Below are positions 27,670 through 39,520 of a DNA stretch of 64,000 bases, piece after piece. The position numbers and the translations under genes were made by a program. The stretch is from Mycobacterium simiae (GTDB lineage Bacteria; Actinomycetota; Actinomycetes; Mycobacteriales; Mycobacteriaceae). The notes below the pieces were generated by a model. That model did no database searches. It saw only the letters and a program-made list of their open reading frames with translations, and was not told the origin of the DNA. The stretch spans positions 3,038,001 through 3,102,000 of the forward strand of contig NZ_AP022568.1 in NCBI RefSeq assembly GCF_010727605.1, written 5' to 3'. The first letter of the stretch is position 1; every line of letters starts with the position of its first letter.

Positions 27670-28145
27670 TGGGGCCGACCAGGAAGCGGGACCTGACCGT
27701 CGCGGTGGTCGGCGCCGCGGTACTGAGTTATCTGCTGATCCAGGTGCTGTTCCGCTGGTTTCCGCCCGTCACGGTGTGGACGGGCCTGTCCCTGCTCGGG
27801 GTCGCGATCGGCGAAGCACTGTGGGCGCGCTACGTCCGGACCAAGATCAGTGACGGGGAAATCGGGGCCGGGCCCGGCTGGCTGCACCCGCTCGCGGTGG
27901 CCCGCAGTGTGACGGTCGCCAAAGCCTCGGCCTGGGTCGGCGCCCTGGTGCTGGGTTGGTGGGTCGGCGTGCTGGCGTTCTTCCTGCCGCGCCGATCCTG
28001 GTTGCGGGTCGCCGCCGAGGACACCACAGGGACTGTGGTCGCCGCGATCAGCGCGCTGGCATTGTTGGTTGCCGCGCTGTGGTTGCAGCATTGCTGTAAG
28101 TCCCCGCCGGATTCGACCGAGCGGGGCGAGGGAGCGGAAAGCTAG
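27669..28145 (+). CDS. DUF3180 four-helix membrane protein (Rv3605c family)
   Basis: A 158-residue membrane protein with four hydrophobic segments (about residues 10-28, 35-52, 85-106 and 117-138). It is found almost always after folK in actinobacteria, and its start overlaps folK here too. Function is unknown. The operon seems to end or weaken after it, since the next gene lies over 100 bases away. Confidence 0.85.
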   Translation: MGPTRKRDLTVAVVGAAVLSYLLIQVLFRWFPPVTVWTGLSLLGVAIGEALWARYVRTKISDGEIGAGPGWLHPLAVARSVTVAKASAWVGALVLGWWVGVLAFFLPRRSWLRVAAEDTTGTVVAAISALALLVAALWLQHCCKSPPDSTERGEGAES

Positions 28146-28267
28146 AACGGCCGAAGGTTGCCGCGCACCCGGGGGCCGAAACGCCGGGTAACCGGTGGAT
28201 CAACCCAGGTGAGAATCGCCGGACTAGCGCGACACGCGGAATGACATCGCACAGGTACAGTCAGGCC

Positions 28268-29689
28268 ATGACCGTTCTGTCCCGCGGCGCCCGGGGTCGG
28301 CGCGGCGGCCGCAGGCCGGGGTGGGTGCTCTTGACGGCGTTGCTGGTCCTCGCAATGGGGGCCAGTTCCGCGCTGGTTTTCACCAATCGTGTGGAACTCC
28401 TCAAGCTCGCTGTGATCCTGGCGCTGTGGGCCGCAGTCGCCGGCGCCTTCGTGTCGGTGCTGTACCGCCGGCAAAGCGATGCCGATCAGTCGCGCGTGCG
28501 TGACCTCAAGCTGGTCTACGACCTGCAGTTGGACCGGGAGATCTCGGCGCGGCGAGAATACGAGCTGACCGTCGAATCCCAATTGCGCCGCGAGCTAGCC
28601 TCCGAGATCCGCGCCCAGGCCGCCGACGACCTGGCGGCCCTGCGCGCCGAAGTTGCGGCGCTGCGGACCAGCCTGGAGATTTTGTTCGATACCGACCTCG
28701 AGCAGCGGCCCGCGCTGGAGAACGTCGACACCGAGACGCCGCCCGCCCGGGCGTACAGCGACTGGGACCGCAACGGTGAAGGCGCTGGGGTCGATTGGGT
28801 CACCAGTGACCGGGTCACCTCGGTCCGCCAGGGTCGCCCGGCGGACACCGCGGAGCCGCGCACCGACGAGTCCGCGATCATCGACGTCCCCGAGGTGGGG
28901 GAATTTCCCGTGGGCGCGGCGAGCGCCGGACCGCCGCCAGGGTTCCAGGAGCGAGATCGGCCGCCCTACCAGGGCTCGCAGGACGCTCGCTACGCGGCCG
29001 AACCGCAGGTCCAGTACCCCGAGCCGCCGCCGTTCGTCCCCCCGCCGATGGCCGCACCCGCCGAAGCCGAGCGATTCGGCCCGCCACAATGGCAGCCGCC
29101 GCCGCGGCCCGAACGGGTGCGCACGGACTGGCAGCCCGTCAACGCCGACGGCCTCTGGTTGCCCCCCGGCGCACCAGGCAGTAACTGGGCGGGCGGCGAG
29201 TCCCCGGACGAAGCGGATGCCACAAGCGGCGGCCGGCGTCGGCGCTCCCGCCACGCCAACGCGGAGGAATCGCTGGCGGGTGGTGTCACGGGGCCGCGGA
29301 CCGACTCCGAGCCGCCGACACCGCCCGCCGAATCCGGTCGTCGGGCCCGTTCGCGCCACTCCGCGGAATACCGCGACTACAGTGTCCGCAACTTCCTGGG
29401 CACGGATCAGGCCACGGACCCTGCCGATGCCCCGCCGCCACCTCCTCCTGGTGCGCCCGCCCCCGCGACCGCTCCGCCGCCATACCCTCGGCCGGCGCCC
29501 CAGGAGGAGGCACCACCGCCCCCACCGCGCCTGGCGCCGCCGCCCACTCCCCGCCACCACGGCGCCGAGGACGACCAGGGCAGCTCCGACACCGGCCCAC
29601 AAACCGGTGGCCAATCCGTTGCCGACCTGCTGGCGCGCCTGCAGGTGCAGCCGTCCGGGGGCGGTCGGCGTCGGCGCCGGGAAGACTGA
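28268..29689 (+). CDS. Membrane protein with coiled coil and Pro-rich tail (Rv3604c family)
   Basis: The 473-residue protein has two N-terminal membrane helices (about residues 20-38 and 46-66). A charged, probably coiled-coil segment follows (LQLDREISARREYELTVESQ, then LRREL). After it comes a long low-complexity region rich in Pro, Ala and Arg. This layout matches Rv3604c of M. tuberculosis, which has a shorter tail. The ATG at 28268 places the Arg-rich start just before the first helix; an in-frame ATG at 28241 is also possible. Function is unknown; the design suggests an envelope or division-associated protein, by inference only. Confidence 0.8.
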   Translation: MTVLSRGARGRRGGRRPGWVLLTALLVLAMGASSALVFTNRVELLKLAVILALWAAVAGAFVSVLYRRQSDADQSRVRDLKLVYDLQLDREISARREYELTVESQLRRELASEIRAQAADDLAALRAEVAALRTSLEILFDTDLEQRPALENVDTETPPARAYSDWDRNGEGAGVDWVTSDRVTSVRQGRPADTAEPRTDESAIIDVPEVGEFPVGAASAGPPPGFQERDRPPYQGSQDARYAAEPQVQYPEPPPFVPPPMAAPAEAERFGPPQWQPPPRPERVRTDWQPVNADGLWLPPGAPGSNWAGGESPDEADATSGGRRRRSRHANAEESLAGGVTGPRTDSEPPTPPAESGRRARSRHSAEYRDYSVRNFLGTDQATDPADAPPPPPPGAPAPATAPPPYPRPAPQEEAPPPPPRLAPPPTPRHHGAEDDQGSSDTGPQTGGQSVADLLARLQVQPSGGGRRRRRED

Positions 29690-29826
29690 GCTGGGAGCTT
29701 CCTCACATTGGGGCCGCGTGCCTGATCGACTACAGTTTTAGTGACCGTCCGGTACCCGACATCTGTCAACAGTGGATGTCAACAGTGGACCGGAACGTAC
29801 GAACCAACAATGTGAGGTCGTCTGCG

Positions 29827-30738
29827 ATGGGGCAGTTCGACGGTTTGCGCCCGGCCCGGCTCAAGGTCGGCATCATCTCGGCGGGCCGCGTGGGCACCGC
29901 CTTGGGGGTGGTGCTGGAGCGCGCCGAACATGTCGTGGTGGCGTGCAGCGCCATCTCTCATGCGTCGCGCCAGCGGGCGGCCCGCCGGCTGCCCGACACC
30001 CCGGTGGCATCGCCGCCGGACGTGGCCGGCGCTGCCGAACTGTTGTTGCTCGCGGTGCCTGACAGCGAGCTGGCGGGTTTGGTGACCGGCTTGGCGGCGA
30101 CCTCCGCGGTCCGGCCAGGGACGATCGTGGTGCACACCTCGGGCGCCAACGGCGTCGGCATTCTCAGCCCGCTGACCGACCATGGCTGCATACCGCTGGC
30201 CATCCACCCGGCGATGACGTTCACCGGCTCCGACGAGGACATCAACCGGCTGCCGGACACCTGCTTCGGCATCACCGCGGCCGACGACATCGGCTACGCG
30301 ATCGGGCAGTCGCTGGTGCTGGAGATGGGCGGCGAACCGTTCCGGGTCCGCGAGGAGGCCCGCACCCTCTACCACGCGGCTTTGGCCCATGCGAGCAACC
30401 ACCTGGTGACCGTGCTCGCCGATGCGGTCGAGGCGCTGCGCGCGGCGGTCCGTGGCACCGAACTGCTGGGCCAGCAACTGGTCGACGACCAGCCGGGTGG
30501 TGTGGCCGAACGCATTGTCGGTCCGCTCGCCCGGGCGGCGCTGGAAAACACGTTGCAGCGCGGCCAGTCCGCGCTCACCGGCCCGGTTGCTCGCGGTGAC
30601 GCGGCCGCGGTCGCCGGCCACCTACGGGCGCTGATGCAGGTCGACCCCGAGCTGGCGCACGCCTACCGGGTGAACGCGCTGCGGACCGCGCAGCGTGCGC
30701 ACGCGCCGCAGGAAGTGGTCGAGGTGCTGGCCCGATGA
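29827..30738 (+). CDS. Rossmann-fold oxidoreductase with DUF2520 domain (Rv3603c family)
   Basis: The 303-residue protein has an NAD(P)-binding start ([18 protein letters not shown]) and a helical C-terminal DUF2520 domain, resembling ketopantoate or prephenate-type dehydrogenases in layout. It overlaps panC by ATGA. Some actinobacteria have this gene fused or tied to panC/panD, so a role in pantothenate supply, such as ketopantoate reduction, is plausible but unproven. The ATG at 29827 gives the M. tuberculosis length; an upstream in-frame ATG at 29776 lacks support. Confidence 0.85.
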   Translation: MGQFDGLRPARLKVGIISAGRVGTALGVVLERAEHVVVACSAISHASRQRAARRLPDTPVASPPDVAGAAELLLLAVPDSELAGLVTGLAATSAVRPGTIVVHTSGANGVGILSPLTDHGCIPLAIHPAMTFTGSDEDINRLPDTCFGITAADDIGYAIGQSLVLEMGGEPFRVREEARTLYHAALAHASNHLVTVLADAVEALRAAVRGTELLGQQLVDDQPGGVAERIVGPLARAALENTLQRGQSALTGPVARGDAAAVAGHLRALMQVDPELAHAYRVNALRTAQRAHAPQEVVEVLAR

Positions 30739-31667
30739 ACTCCATGACGGCCCGGCCGCCGGCGTTTCAGCCGGGCCATCTCAACGTGTACTCGGTGCCG
30801 CGCGAGGTGTCCGGCGTGAGCCGCGCGCTGCGGCACACCGGGCGCCGGGTGATGCTGGTGCCGACGATGGGGGCGCTGCACGACGGGCATCTGGCGCTGG
30901 TGCGTGCCGCCAAGCGGGTGCCCGGGTCGGTGGTCGCGGTGTCGATCTTCGTCAACCCCTTGCAATTCGGTGCCGGGGAAGACCTCGACGCCTACCCGCG
31001 CACGCTCGACGATGACCTGGCGCTGCTGCGCGGCGAGGGCGTCGAGATCGTGTTCGCCCCGACCGCCGCGGCGATGTACCCCGACGGCCTGCGCTCCACG
31101 GTGCAGCCCGGTCCGCTGGCCCACGAACTCGAAGGCGGTGCCCGGCCAACGCATTTCGCCGGCGTGCTCACTGTCGTGTGCAAGCTGCTGCAGATCGTGC
31201 GCCCGGACCGAATTTTCTTCGGCGAGAAGGATTATCAACAACTGGTGCTGATCCGGCAGATGACCGCCGACCTGAACATCGATGTGCAGGTGGTCGGCGT
31301 GCCGACCGTCCGCGAATCCGACGGACTGGCCATGTCGTCGCGTAATCGCTACCTGGATGCCACCCAGCGCGAGTTGGCGACGACGCTGTCGGCGGCCCTG
31401 CTGGCCGGTGCGCATGCGGCCGGGGCCGGTCCACAGGCGGCGCTGGAGGCGGCGCATGCCGTACTCAACGCGGTACCCGCCGTCGCCGTCGACTACCTGG
31501 AGCTGCGCGACGCGGACCTCGGGCCGGCGCAGGTCGGCCGGCCCGGCCGGCTGCTCGTCGCCGCGCGGCTGGGCAGCACCCGACTGTTGGACAACATTGC
31601 CATCGACATCGAGGCCACGCCGGCACCTTTCGGGCTGGACACCCATGAAACCCCTTGGAGGAACTGA
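30735..31667 (+). CDS. panC: Pantothenate synthetase
   Basis: The 310-residue enzyme condenses pantoate with beta-alanine using ATP. The nucleotide motif [17 protein letters not shown] (HxGH), the pantoate site [33 protein letters not shown] and MSSRNRYLD are all intact. It starts by ATGA overlap with the Rossmann gene and ends by TGATG overlap with panD, giving a compact panC-panD-coaX unit for coenzyme A precursors. Confidence 0.97.
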   Translation: MNSMTARPPAFQPGHLNVYSVPREVSGVSRALRHTGRRVMLVPTMGALHDGHLALVRAAKRVPGSVVAVSIFVNPLQFGAGEDLDAYPRTLDDDLALLRGEGVEIVFAPTAAAMYPDGLRSTVQPGPLAHELEGGARPTHFAGVLTVVCKLLQIVRPDRIFFGEKDYQQLVLIRQMTADLNIDVQVVGVPTVRESDGLAMSSRNRYLDATQRELATTLSAALLAGAHAAGAGPQAALEAAHAVLNAVPAVAVDYLELRDADLGPAQVGRPGRLLVAARLGSTRLLDNIAIDIEATPAPFGLDTHETPWRN

Positions 31668-32086
31668 TGTTACGGACGATGCTCAAGTCGAAGATTCACC
31701 GCGCCACGGTTACCCAGGCCGATCTGCACTACGTCGGCTCGGTGACCATCGACGCCGACCTGATGGATGCGGCCGACCTGCTAGAGGGTGAGCAGGTGAC
31801 CATCGTCGACATCGACAACGGCGCCCGGCTGGTCACTTACGCGATCACCGGTGAGCGCGGCACCGGCATCATCGGGATCAACGGCGCCGCTGCACATCTC
31901 GTACACCCGGGCGACCTGGTGATCCTGATCGCCTACGGCACGATGGAGGACGCCGAGGCGCGGGACTACCGGCCGCGCATCGTCTTCGTCGACGCCGACA
32001 ACAAGCAGATCGACCTGGGCAGCGATCCGGCCTTCGTCCCCGACGGTCTCGACGAACTTCTCGACCCACGCATCGGTGTGCGATAG
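31667..32086 (+). CDS. panD: Aspartate 1-decarboxylase (pyruvoyl type)
   Basis: A 139-residue proenzyme that makes beta-alanine for PanC. It self-cleaves between Gly24 and Ser25 in HYVGSVTID to give the pyruvoyl group. Tyr22, and Tyr58-like residues in [10 protein letters not shown], are present, and [17 protein letters not shown] is conserved. Length equals the M. tuberculosis enzyme, a target of pyrazinoic acid. GGAGG lies eight bases before the ATG. Confidence 0.97.
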   Translation: MLRTMLKSKIHRATVTQADLHYVGSVTIDADLMDAADLLEGEQVTIVDIDNGARLVTYAITGERGTGIIGINGAAAHLVHPGDLVILIAYGTMEDAEARDYRPRIVFVDADNKQIDLGSDPAFVPDGLDELLDPRIGVR

Positions 32087-32088
32087 CC

Positions 32089-32913
32089 GTGCTGCTGGCG
32101 ATCGACGTCCGTAACACCCACACCGTCGTCGGGCTGATCTCCGGCGCCAAAGAGCACGCAAAGGTCGTGCAGCAGTGGCGGATTCGCACCGAATCAGAGG
32201 TCACCGCGGACGAGTTGGCGCTGACCATCGACGGCTTGATCGGCGACGACTCCGAGCGACTGACCGGAGCGGTGGCCTTGTCGACCGTGCCCTCGGTGCT
32301 GCACGAGGTGCGGGTGATGCTCGACCAATACTGGCCGACGGTGCCGCACGTGCTGATCGAGCCCGGCGTGCGGACCGGCATCCCGCTGCTGGTCGACAAT
32401 CCCAAAGAAGTCGGTGCCGATCGAATTATCAACTGTCTGGCAGCTTTTCATAATTTCGGAAAGCCCTGCATCGTCGTGGACTTCGGTTCCTCCATCTGTG
32501 TGGACGTGGTGTCGGCCAAGGGCGAGTTTCTCGGCGGTGCGATTGCGCCCGGTATCCAGGTCTCCTCGGACGCCGCCGCCGCGCGCTCGGCCGCGCTGCG
32601 CCGGGTCGAGCTGTCCCGACCCCGTTCGGTCGTGGGCAAGAACACTGTCGAATGCATGCAGGCCGGCGCGGTGTTCGGCTTCGCCGGCCTGGTCGACGGC
32701 CTGGTGAGGCGGATCCGCACCGACGTCGACGGCTTTTCCGGCGACTTAGGAGATCAAGTCGTAGTGGTGGCCACCGGCCATACCGCGCCGCTGTTGCTGT
32801 CCGAGCTGGACACCGAGGTGCACTACGACCGGCACCTGACGCTGCACGGGCTGCGGCTGGTCTTCGAGCGAAACCGGGACGCGCAGCGCGGCCGGCTGAA
32901 GACCGCGCGCTGA
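32089..32913 (+). CDS. coaX: Type III pantothenate kinase
   Basis: The 274-residue ASKHA-fold kinase phosphorylates pantothenate. The phosphate motif [14 protein letters not shown], the [12 protein letters not shown] segment, and [13 protein letters not shown] with the catalytic acidic residues are intact, followed by [14 protein letters not shown]. It starts with GTG two bases after the panD stop. Mycobacteria also carry a type I kinase (CoaA) elsewhere, and the role of CoaX there is debated. Confidence 0.93.
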   Translation: MLLAIDVRNTHTVVGLISGAKEHAKVVQQWRIRTESEVTADELALTIDGLIGDDSERLTGAVALSTVPSVLHEVRVMLDQYWPTVPHVLIEPGVRTGIPLLVDNPKEVGADRIINCLAAFHNFGKPCIVVDFGSSICVDVVSAKGEFLGGAIAPGIQVSSDAAAARSAALRRVELSRPRSVVGKNTVECMQAGAVFGFAGLVDGLVRRIRTDVDGFSGDLGDQVVVVATGHTAPLLLSELDTEVHYDRHLTLHGLRLVFERNRDAQRGRLKTAR

Positions 32914-32941
32914 GGTTGAGTGTGAATTCTCGGCGTTGAGC

Positions 32942-33067
32942 GTGCGAGCCGGGCGGTGTGGCCCGGCGTGTCGCCGCCGCCGGCGCACACCGCAGGCCCC
33001 GAGCGCACACCCAAGGCCGCGGGCGCACACTCGACGCCTTCGGCGGCCGCCGTGCGAGGTCATTTAA
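32942..33067 (+). CDS. Possible 41-codon Arg-rich ORF upstream of lysS
   Basis: A GTG-started frame of 41 codons fills most of the coaX-lysS gap and encodes a very Arg/Pro-rich peptide. M. tuberculosis annotates a short protein (Rv3599c) at this place, but I cannot confirm similarity. The frame runs through the 20-base repeat array and stops inside the lysS promoter, so it is more likely a by-product of GC-rich repeats. Confidence 0.2.
   Translation: MRAGRCGPACRRRRRTPQAPSAHPRPRAHTRRLRRPPCEVI
32983..33042. repeat. Three 20-base units led by GCGCACAC
   Basis: GCGCACAC occurs at 32983, 33003 and 33023, exactly 20 bases apart, each followed by a variable 12-base GC-rich stretch. The array ends about 22 bases before the proposed lysS -10 element. 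Confidence 0.6.
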
Positions 33068-33081
33068 GCTGGCACGTCGTG
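33065..33081 (+). promoter_or_regulatory. lysS -10 element and leaderless start
   Basis: TAAGCT (33065-33070) fits the mycobacterial TAnnnT -10 consensus. Eight bases (GGCACGTC) separate it from the lysS GTG at 33079, and there is no ribosome site, as expected for a transcript beginning at the start codon. The same 18 bases stand at cysS. Confidence 0.65.
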
Positions 33082-34587
33082 AGTGCAGCCGATCAAGACC
33101 TTCCCGAGCAGTTCCGGATTCGCCGGGATAAGCGCGCTCGGCTGTTGGCCGAGGGGACCGACCCCTATCCGGTTGCCATCGAGCGCACCCACACGCTGGC
33201 CCAGGTCCGCGCGGCCTACCCCGACCTCGAGGTCGACACCGCGACCGACGACGTCGTCGGCGTGGCCGGGCGGGTCATCTTCGCCCGCAATTCCGGCAAA
33301 TTGTGCTTTGCGACCTTGCAGGACGGCGACGGCACCACCCTGCAGGCCATGATCAGCCTGGACAAAGTAGGCAAGGAGTCGCTGGACGCCTGGAAGGCCG
33401 ACGTCGATCTCGGCGACATCGTCTACCTACACGGCACCGTGATTAGTTCACGCCGCGGCGAACTGTCCGTGCTGGCCGACTCCTGGCGCATCGCGGCCAA
33501 GGCGCTGCGGCCGCTGCCCGTCGCGCACAAGGAGATGAGCGAAGAATCGCGGGTGCGGCAGCGTTATGTCGACCTCATCGTGCGGCCACAGGCGCGCTCG
33601 GTAGCTCGCCAACGCATCGCCGTTATCCGCGCGATCCGCAACGCCCTGGACCGCCGCGGGTTTCTGGAAGTCGAAACGCCGATGTTGCAGACGTTGGCCG
33701 GCGGCGCGGCCGCTCGCCCGTTCATCACGCATTCCAATGCCCTCGACATCGATCTCTACCTGCGCATCGCACCGGAACTGTTCCTGAAGCGATGCATCGT
33801 CGGTGGATTCGACAAGGTCTTCGAGCTAAATCGGGTGTTCAGAAACGAAGGTTCCGATTCGACACATTCTCCGGAATTCTCGATGTTGGAGACCTACCAG
33901 ACCTACGGAACGTATGACGATTCGGCAGTCGTCACCCGAGAGCTTATTCAAGAGGTGGCCGACGAGGCGATCGGTACTCGGCAACTGCCGTTGCCAGATG
34001 GAAGCGTCTACGACATCGACGGAGAATGGGCATCTATACAAATGTATCCATCGTTGTCGGCGGCGCTGGGTGAAGAGATCACACCCCAAACGACGCTCGA
34101 ACAGCTGCGGACCATCGCGGCCCGGCTCGGCCCCGACTTTCCCGAGATTCCCGACGACCGCGGCTACGGGCATGGAAAGTACGTCGAGGAACTCTGGGAA
34201 CACATGGTGGGCAATACGTTGACCGCCCCGACGTTTGTCAAGGATTTCCCTGTCGAGACAACACCTTTGACTCGCCAACACCGCAGCATCCCCGGGGTCA
34301 CCGAAAAGTGGGACCTCTATGTACGCGGCGTCGAGCTGGCGACCGGGTACTCGGAGCTCAACGATCCGGTGATCCAGCGCGAGCGTTTCGCCGAGCAAGC
34401 GCGGGCCGCCGCAGCCGGTGACGATGAGGCCATGCAGCTCGATGAAGACTTTCTCACCGCGCTCGAGTATGGGATGCCCCCGTGCACGGGAACGGGAATG
34501 GGTATCGACCGCTTGTTGATGACTTTGACCGGCCTGTCAATTAGAGAGACAGTTTTGTTCCCGATTGTTCGGCCGCACACGGGCTGA
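33079..34587 (+). CDS. lysS: Lysyl-tRNA synthetase, class II
   Basis: The 502-residue enzyme has an N-terminal OB-fold anticodon domain ([20 protein letters not shown]) and a class II catalytic core: motif 2 [20 protein letters not shown] and motif 3 [15 protein letters not shown]. It charges tRNA-Lys in the cytosol and matches M. tuberculosis LysS1. The GTG at 33079 is chosen for alignment of the N-terminus and the promoter element. The middle of the gene uses somewhat more AT-rich codons than its neighbours. Confidence 0.96.
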   Translation: MSAADQDLPEQFRIRRDKRARLLAEGTDPYPVAIERTHTLAQVRAAYPDLEVDTATDDVVGVAGRVIFARNSGKLCFATLQDGDGTTLQAMISLDKVGKESLDAWKADVDLGDIVYLHGTVISSRRGELSVLADSWRIAAKALRPLPVAHKEMSEESRVRQRYVDLIVRPQARSVARQRIAVIRAIRNALDRRGFLEVETPMLQTLAGGAAARPFITHSNALDIDLYLRIAPELFLKRCIVGGFDKVFELNRVFRNEGSDSTHSPEFSMLETYQTYGTYDDSAVVTRELIQEVADEAIGTRQLPLPDGSVYDIDGEWASIQMYPSLSAALGEEITPQTTLEQLRTIAARLGPDFPEIPDDRGYGHGKYVEELWEHMVGNTLTAPTFVKDFPVETTPLTRQHRSIPGVTEKWDLYVRGVELATGYSELNDPVIQRERFAEQARAAAAGDDEAMQLDEDFLTALEYGMPPCTGTGMGIDRLLMTLTGLSIRETVLFPIVRPHTG

Positions 34588-34706
34588 AACATCTAACGCG
34601 CTGTTGCGCTCAGATTGAATATGCTGCGGCCTTATGGCAGATTAGTGGCCGGGGAGTGGGTCCAATCTGCTCAGCAAGTGCTCAGGAAGAACGCGAGGGT
34701 AAGCTA

Positions 34707-35045
34707 ATGGCGAAGAAAGTCACCGTCACCTTGGTTGATGATTTCGACGGTGCAGGAGCCGCCGACGAAACCGTCGAATTCGGGCTTGACGGGGTGACCT
34801 ATGAGATTGACCTTTCCACTAAGAATGCCGCGAAACTCCGTAACGATCTGAAGCAGTGGGTGGCAGCGGGCCGCCGTGTCGGTGGTCGGCGTCGGGGCCG
34901 CTCCGGCTCGGGCCGCGGTCGTGGGGCGATCGACCGCGAGCAGAGCGCGGCGATCCGCGAATGGGCCCGCCGCAACGGGCATAACGTGTCGACGCGCGGT
35001 CGCATCCCGGCAGACGTCATCGACGCATTTCACGCGGCCACCTAA
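34707..35045 (+). CDS. lsr2: Nucleoid-associated xenogeneic silencer Lsr2
   Basis: The 112-residue H-NS-like protein binds AT-rich DNA and represses acquired and virulence genes. The N-terminal dimer domain begins [16 protein letters not shown] basic linker ([13 protein letters not shown]) leads to the C-terminal DNA-binding domain with the AT-hook-like RGR in [15 protein letters not shown]. It is nearly identical in length and sequence to M. tuberculosis Lsr2. A candidate ribosome site (CGCGAGGG) lies upstream of the ATG at 34707. Confidence 0.97.
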   Translation: MAKKVTVTLVDDFDGAGAADETVEFGLDGVTYEIDLSTKNAAKLRNDLKQWVAAGRRVGGRRRGRSGSGRGRGAIDREQSAAIREWARRNGHNVSTRGRIPADVIDAFHAAT

Positions 35046-35056
35046 CAAATCGGTAT

Positions 35057-35095
35057 CCGGCGTCCGGTCGCAAGGCCCGGGCGCCGGTTTATTTT
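35057..35095 (+). terminator. Intrinsic terminator after lsr2
   Basis: CCGGCGTCCGG (35057-35067) pairs with CCGGGCGCCGG (35077-35087), 11 pairs with one T-G wobble, followed directly by TTTATTTT. It lies 12 bases after the lsr2 stop. Confidence 0.8.
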
Positions 35096-35344
35096 CGCTG
35101 GCGGCGAAATGAATGATCGCCGCCTTCTCCCGGAAACGATTTGGTGGTTTGTCTCGTTGCTTCAGTTACGCCGCTGTCGGCGGGGAATCCCGGGACGCAG
35201 CGGCAAGCAGGCCCGAACGGCAAGACACCGCAACGTTCGAACCCTGACGGGCCGACCATTACAGTGGACACCAGGTACGCACTGTCGGCCCCTGTGCCGA
35301 CAATGACTGGAGTACCGATGGTGAGGGAGAGCAGGTAACCACCG

Positions 35345-37879
<2,535 letters not shown>

Positions 37880-37889
37880 CGATTACGGG

Positions 37890-37928
37890 AAACGGGCGGT
37901 TAGTCTCACGGGACTAACCGCCCGTTTT
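37890..37928 (+). terminator. Near-perfect intrinsic terminator after clpC1
   Basis: AACGGGCGGTTAGTC (37891-37905) pairs without mismatch with GACTAACCGCCCGTT (37912-37926) across TCACGG. The next outer base pair (A37890-T37927) also matches. The right arm ends in a TTTT run. This is an unusually canonical terminator for a mycobacterium. Confidence 0.92.
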
Positions 37929-37956
37929 GCTGTGCCGAGAGCTAAGGGGCTCGCCT

Positions 37957-38337
37957 GTGCTGATCGTGACCACCAACGACCTCCCGGGCTGGGAGATTCG
38001 ACGCGTCTGTGGCGAAGTCTTCGGATTGACCGTTCGTTCGCGCAACGCGTTTGCACAAATGGGTGCTGGGTTCAAGGCCATGTTCGGCGGCGAACTGCAA
38101 GGGATGACCAAGAACCTCGCCGAGAGCCGCAACGAAGCCATGGGGCGGCTGATCGCGGAGGCGCGCAGCCGGGGCGGCAACGCCATCGTCGCGATGCGGT
38201 TCGACACCACCGAAATCGGCGACGTGTGGACCGAGATCTGCGCCTACGGCACCGCGGTCGAGGCGGTTCCGGTGACGGACGGTGCGCGATACACGGCAAG
38301 CCAGCTCGGCTACGGTGGGCCGCCCCCGCAGCAGTGA
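37957..38337 (+). CDS. YbjQ / UPF0145 heavy-metal-binding-like protein
   Basis: The 126-residue protein is a YbjQ family member: LIVTTNDLPGWEIRRVCGEV at the start and the typical ARSRGGNAIVAMRFDTTEIG later. It forms pentamers in structural work on relatives, but a cellular role is not established. The GTG at 37957 is chosen because the domain begins there; the longer frame begins inside the clpC1 terminator. It ends 40 bases before the cobalt operon leader. Confidence 0.85.
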   Translation: MLIVTTNDLPGWEIRRVCGEVFGLTVRSRNAFAQMGAGFKAMFGGELQGMTKNLAESRNEAMGRLIAEARSRGGNAIVAMRFDTTEIGDVWTEICAYGTAVEAVPVTDGARYTASQLGYGGPPPQQ

Positions 38338-38341
38338 TCGT

Positions 38342-38369
38342 TTGCTCAGCGGTGCGCTCCGTCTAGACT
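38342..38369 (+). promoter_or_regulatory. Probable promoter of the cobalt operon
   Basis: TTGCTC (38342-38347) and TAGACT (38364-38369) are spaced 16 bases apart, giving a transcript start near 38376, just before the riboswitch. Confidence 0.5.
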
Positions 38370-38375
38370 GAGCAC

Positions 38376-38470
38376 TGTTGTCAGCATCCGACGGGCAACG
38401 GAATCTGGTGAAACTCCAGAACGGTCGCGCCACTGTGCAAAGTCAGACCCGGAAACCCGTCGCCCACGGC
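38376..38470 (+). ncRNA. Cobalamin riboswitch
   Basis: The leader contains the conserved core: GGCAACGGAATCTGGTGAAA, then CTCCAGAACGGTC, and the B12 box GCGCCACTGTG (38427-38437) followed by AGTCAGACCC. A downstream hairpin (CCCGTCG / CGGCGGG around 38456-38473) precedes the AGGAG ribosome site at 38489. Repression of cbtB-cbtA by adenosylcobalamin or a related corrinoid is expected from the family. Confidence 0.88.
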
Positions 38471-38500
38471 GGGACGCGTCATTCCCAGAAGGAGCCAACA

Positions 38501-38710
38501 GTGTCCACTTCCGAGACCACCGGCACACGCGCGATCGATTTGTCGGCGGCAGGCGCCGCGCTCTGGCTGGCCGCGACCGCCGTGCTGGCGCTGTTGGCGC
38601 TCTACTTCGTCGGCGTCGATCAGGGCGCGGTGTCGTTGTTCGGCAGCGACTCGCACGTGCACGAATTCGTGCACGATGCGCGCCACCTACTTGGCTTCCC
38701 CTGCCACTGA
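38501..38710 (+). CDS. cbtB: Cobalt transporter subunit CbtB
   Basis: A 69-residue protein with one membrane helix (about residues 14-38) and the diagnostic His-rich tail HVHEFVHDARHLLGFPCH. CbtB proteins occur with CbtA downstream of B12 riboswitches and are predicted to import cobalt for corrinoid synthesis. The GTG at 38501 has AGGAG eight bases upstream. The gene is absent from the equivalent place in M. tuberculosis. Confidence 0.9.
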   Translation: MSTSETTGTRAIDLSAAGAALWLAATAVLALLALYFVGVDQGAVSLFGSDSHVHEFVHDARHLLGFPCH

Positions 38711-38716
38711 CCCGGC

Positions 38717-39520
38717 GTGGAGAAGCGTCTGATCGCACGCGGGCTGTTGGCGGGCGCCGTCGGCGCGGCGCTATCGTTCCTATTCGCCCGGCTGTGCGCT
38801 GAGCCCGTCATCGCCCGCGCCATCGCCTTCGAAGACGGCCGAACCGACGCCGAGAACGCGCATGGGGTGCATGAGCACGGCGCCGAGTTGTTCACGCGCG
38901 GCGTGCAGGCCAACGCCGGTCTCGGTTTCGGTGTGCTGATCTTCGGTCTCGCGATGGGCGCCCTGTTCGCGGTGCTGTTCTGTGTCGTCTACGCGCGCAG
39001 CGCCGGGCACCCGGAAAGCCGGGAGCCGCGGCCACTTTCGCTGTGGCTGGCCGCCGCGGCAGTTGTGACCGTGTACCTGGTCCCGTTTGTGAAATATCCG
39101 CCCAATCCGCCCGCGGTCGGCCAATCGGACACGATCGGGGCGCGCACCGGCTGGTATTTGGCGCTGGCACTGGCGTCGGTGCTGCTGGCCGTGGGGGCGG
39201 TGTGGCTGGCCCGCCGGCTGACTGACCGGATCGGCGCGTGGAACGGTCGGCTGCTGGCCGGCGGGGCTTATCTGGTGGGGGTTGCGGTGGTGATGGTAGC
39301 GCTGCCGTCGGTGGACGAGACGCCGGAACCGTTGCGCGACAACTCGGGTGCGATCATCTATCCCGGCTTCCCCGCCGATGTTCTCTACGAATTCCGGCTG
39401 CTGTCATTGGGTGCCCAGCTGCTGCTCTGGCTGACCATCGGATTGGTCTTCGGGACGCTGGCGGGGCGGTTACTCGGTGAGAGCGCCGGCGGCCGACGGG
39501 TATCGAGCACCGCGGCGTGA
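38717..39520 (+). CDS. cbtA: Cobalt transporter subunit CbtA
   Basis: The 267-residue membrane protein has about six helices and follows cbtB by six bases. Short His-containing stretches such as AHGVHEHGAELF lie in the first periplasmic loop, consistent with metal capture. It starts with GTG at 38717, and its stop overlaps the GTG of the phosphatase gene (GTGA). Cobalt import is predicted from family context; direct proof is scarce. Confidence 0.87.
   Translation: MEKRLIARGLLAGAVGAALSFLFARLCAEPVIARAIAFEDGRTDAENAHGVHEHGAELFTRGVQANAGLGFGVLIFGLAMGALFAVLFCVVYARSAGHPESREPRPLSLWLAAAAVVTVYLVPFVKYPPNPPAVGQSDTIGARTGWYLALALASVLLAVGAVWLARRLTDRIGAWNGRLLAGGAYLVGVAVVMVALPSVDETPEPLRDNSGAIIYPGFPADVLYEFRLLSLGAQLLLWLTIGLVFGTLAGRLLGESAGGRRVSSTAA

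Noticed and set aside
35147..35200. Possible ClgR-type operator before clpC1 (CGCCGCTGTCGGCG)
   Set aside because: The spacing does not match the ClgR consensus I know, and the dyad is short for GC-rich DNA.
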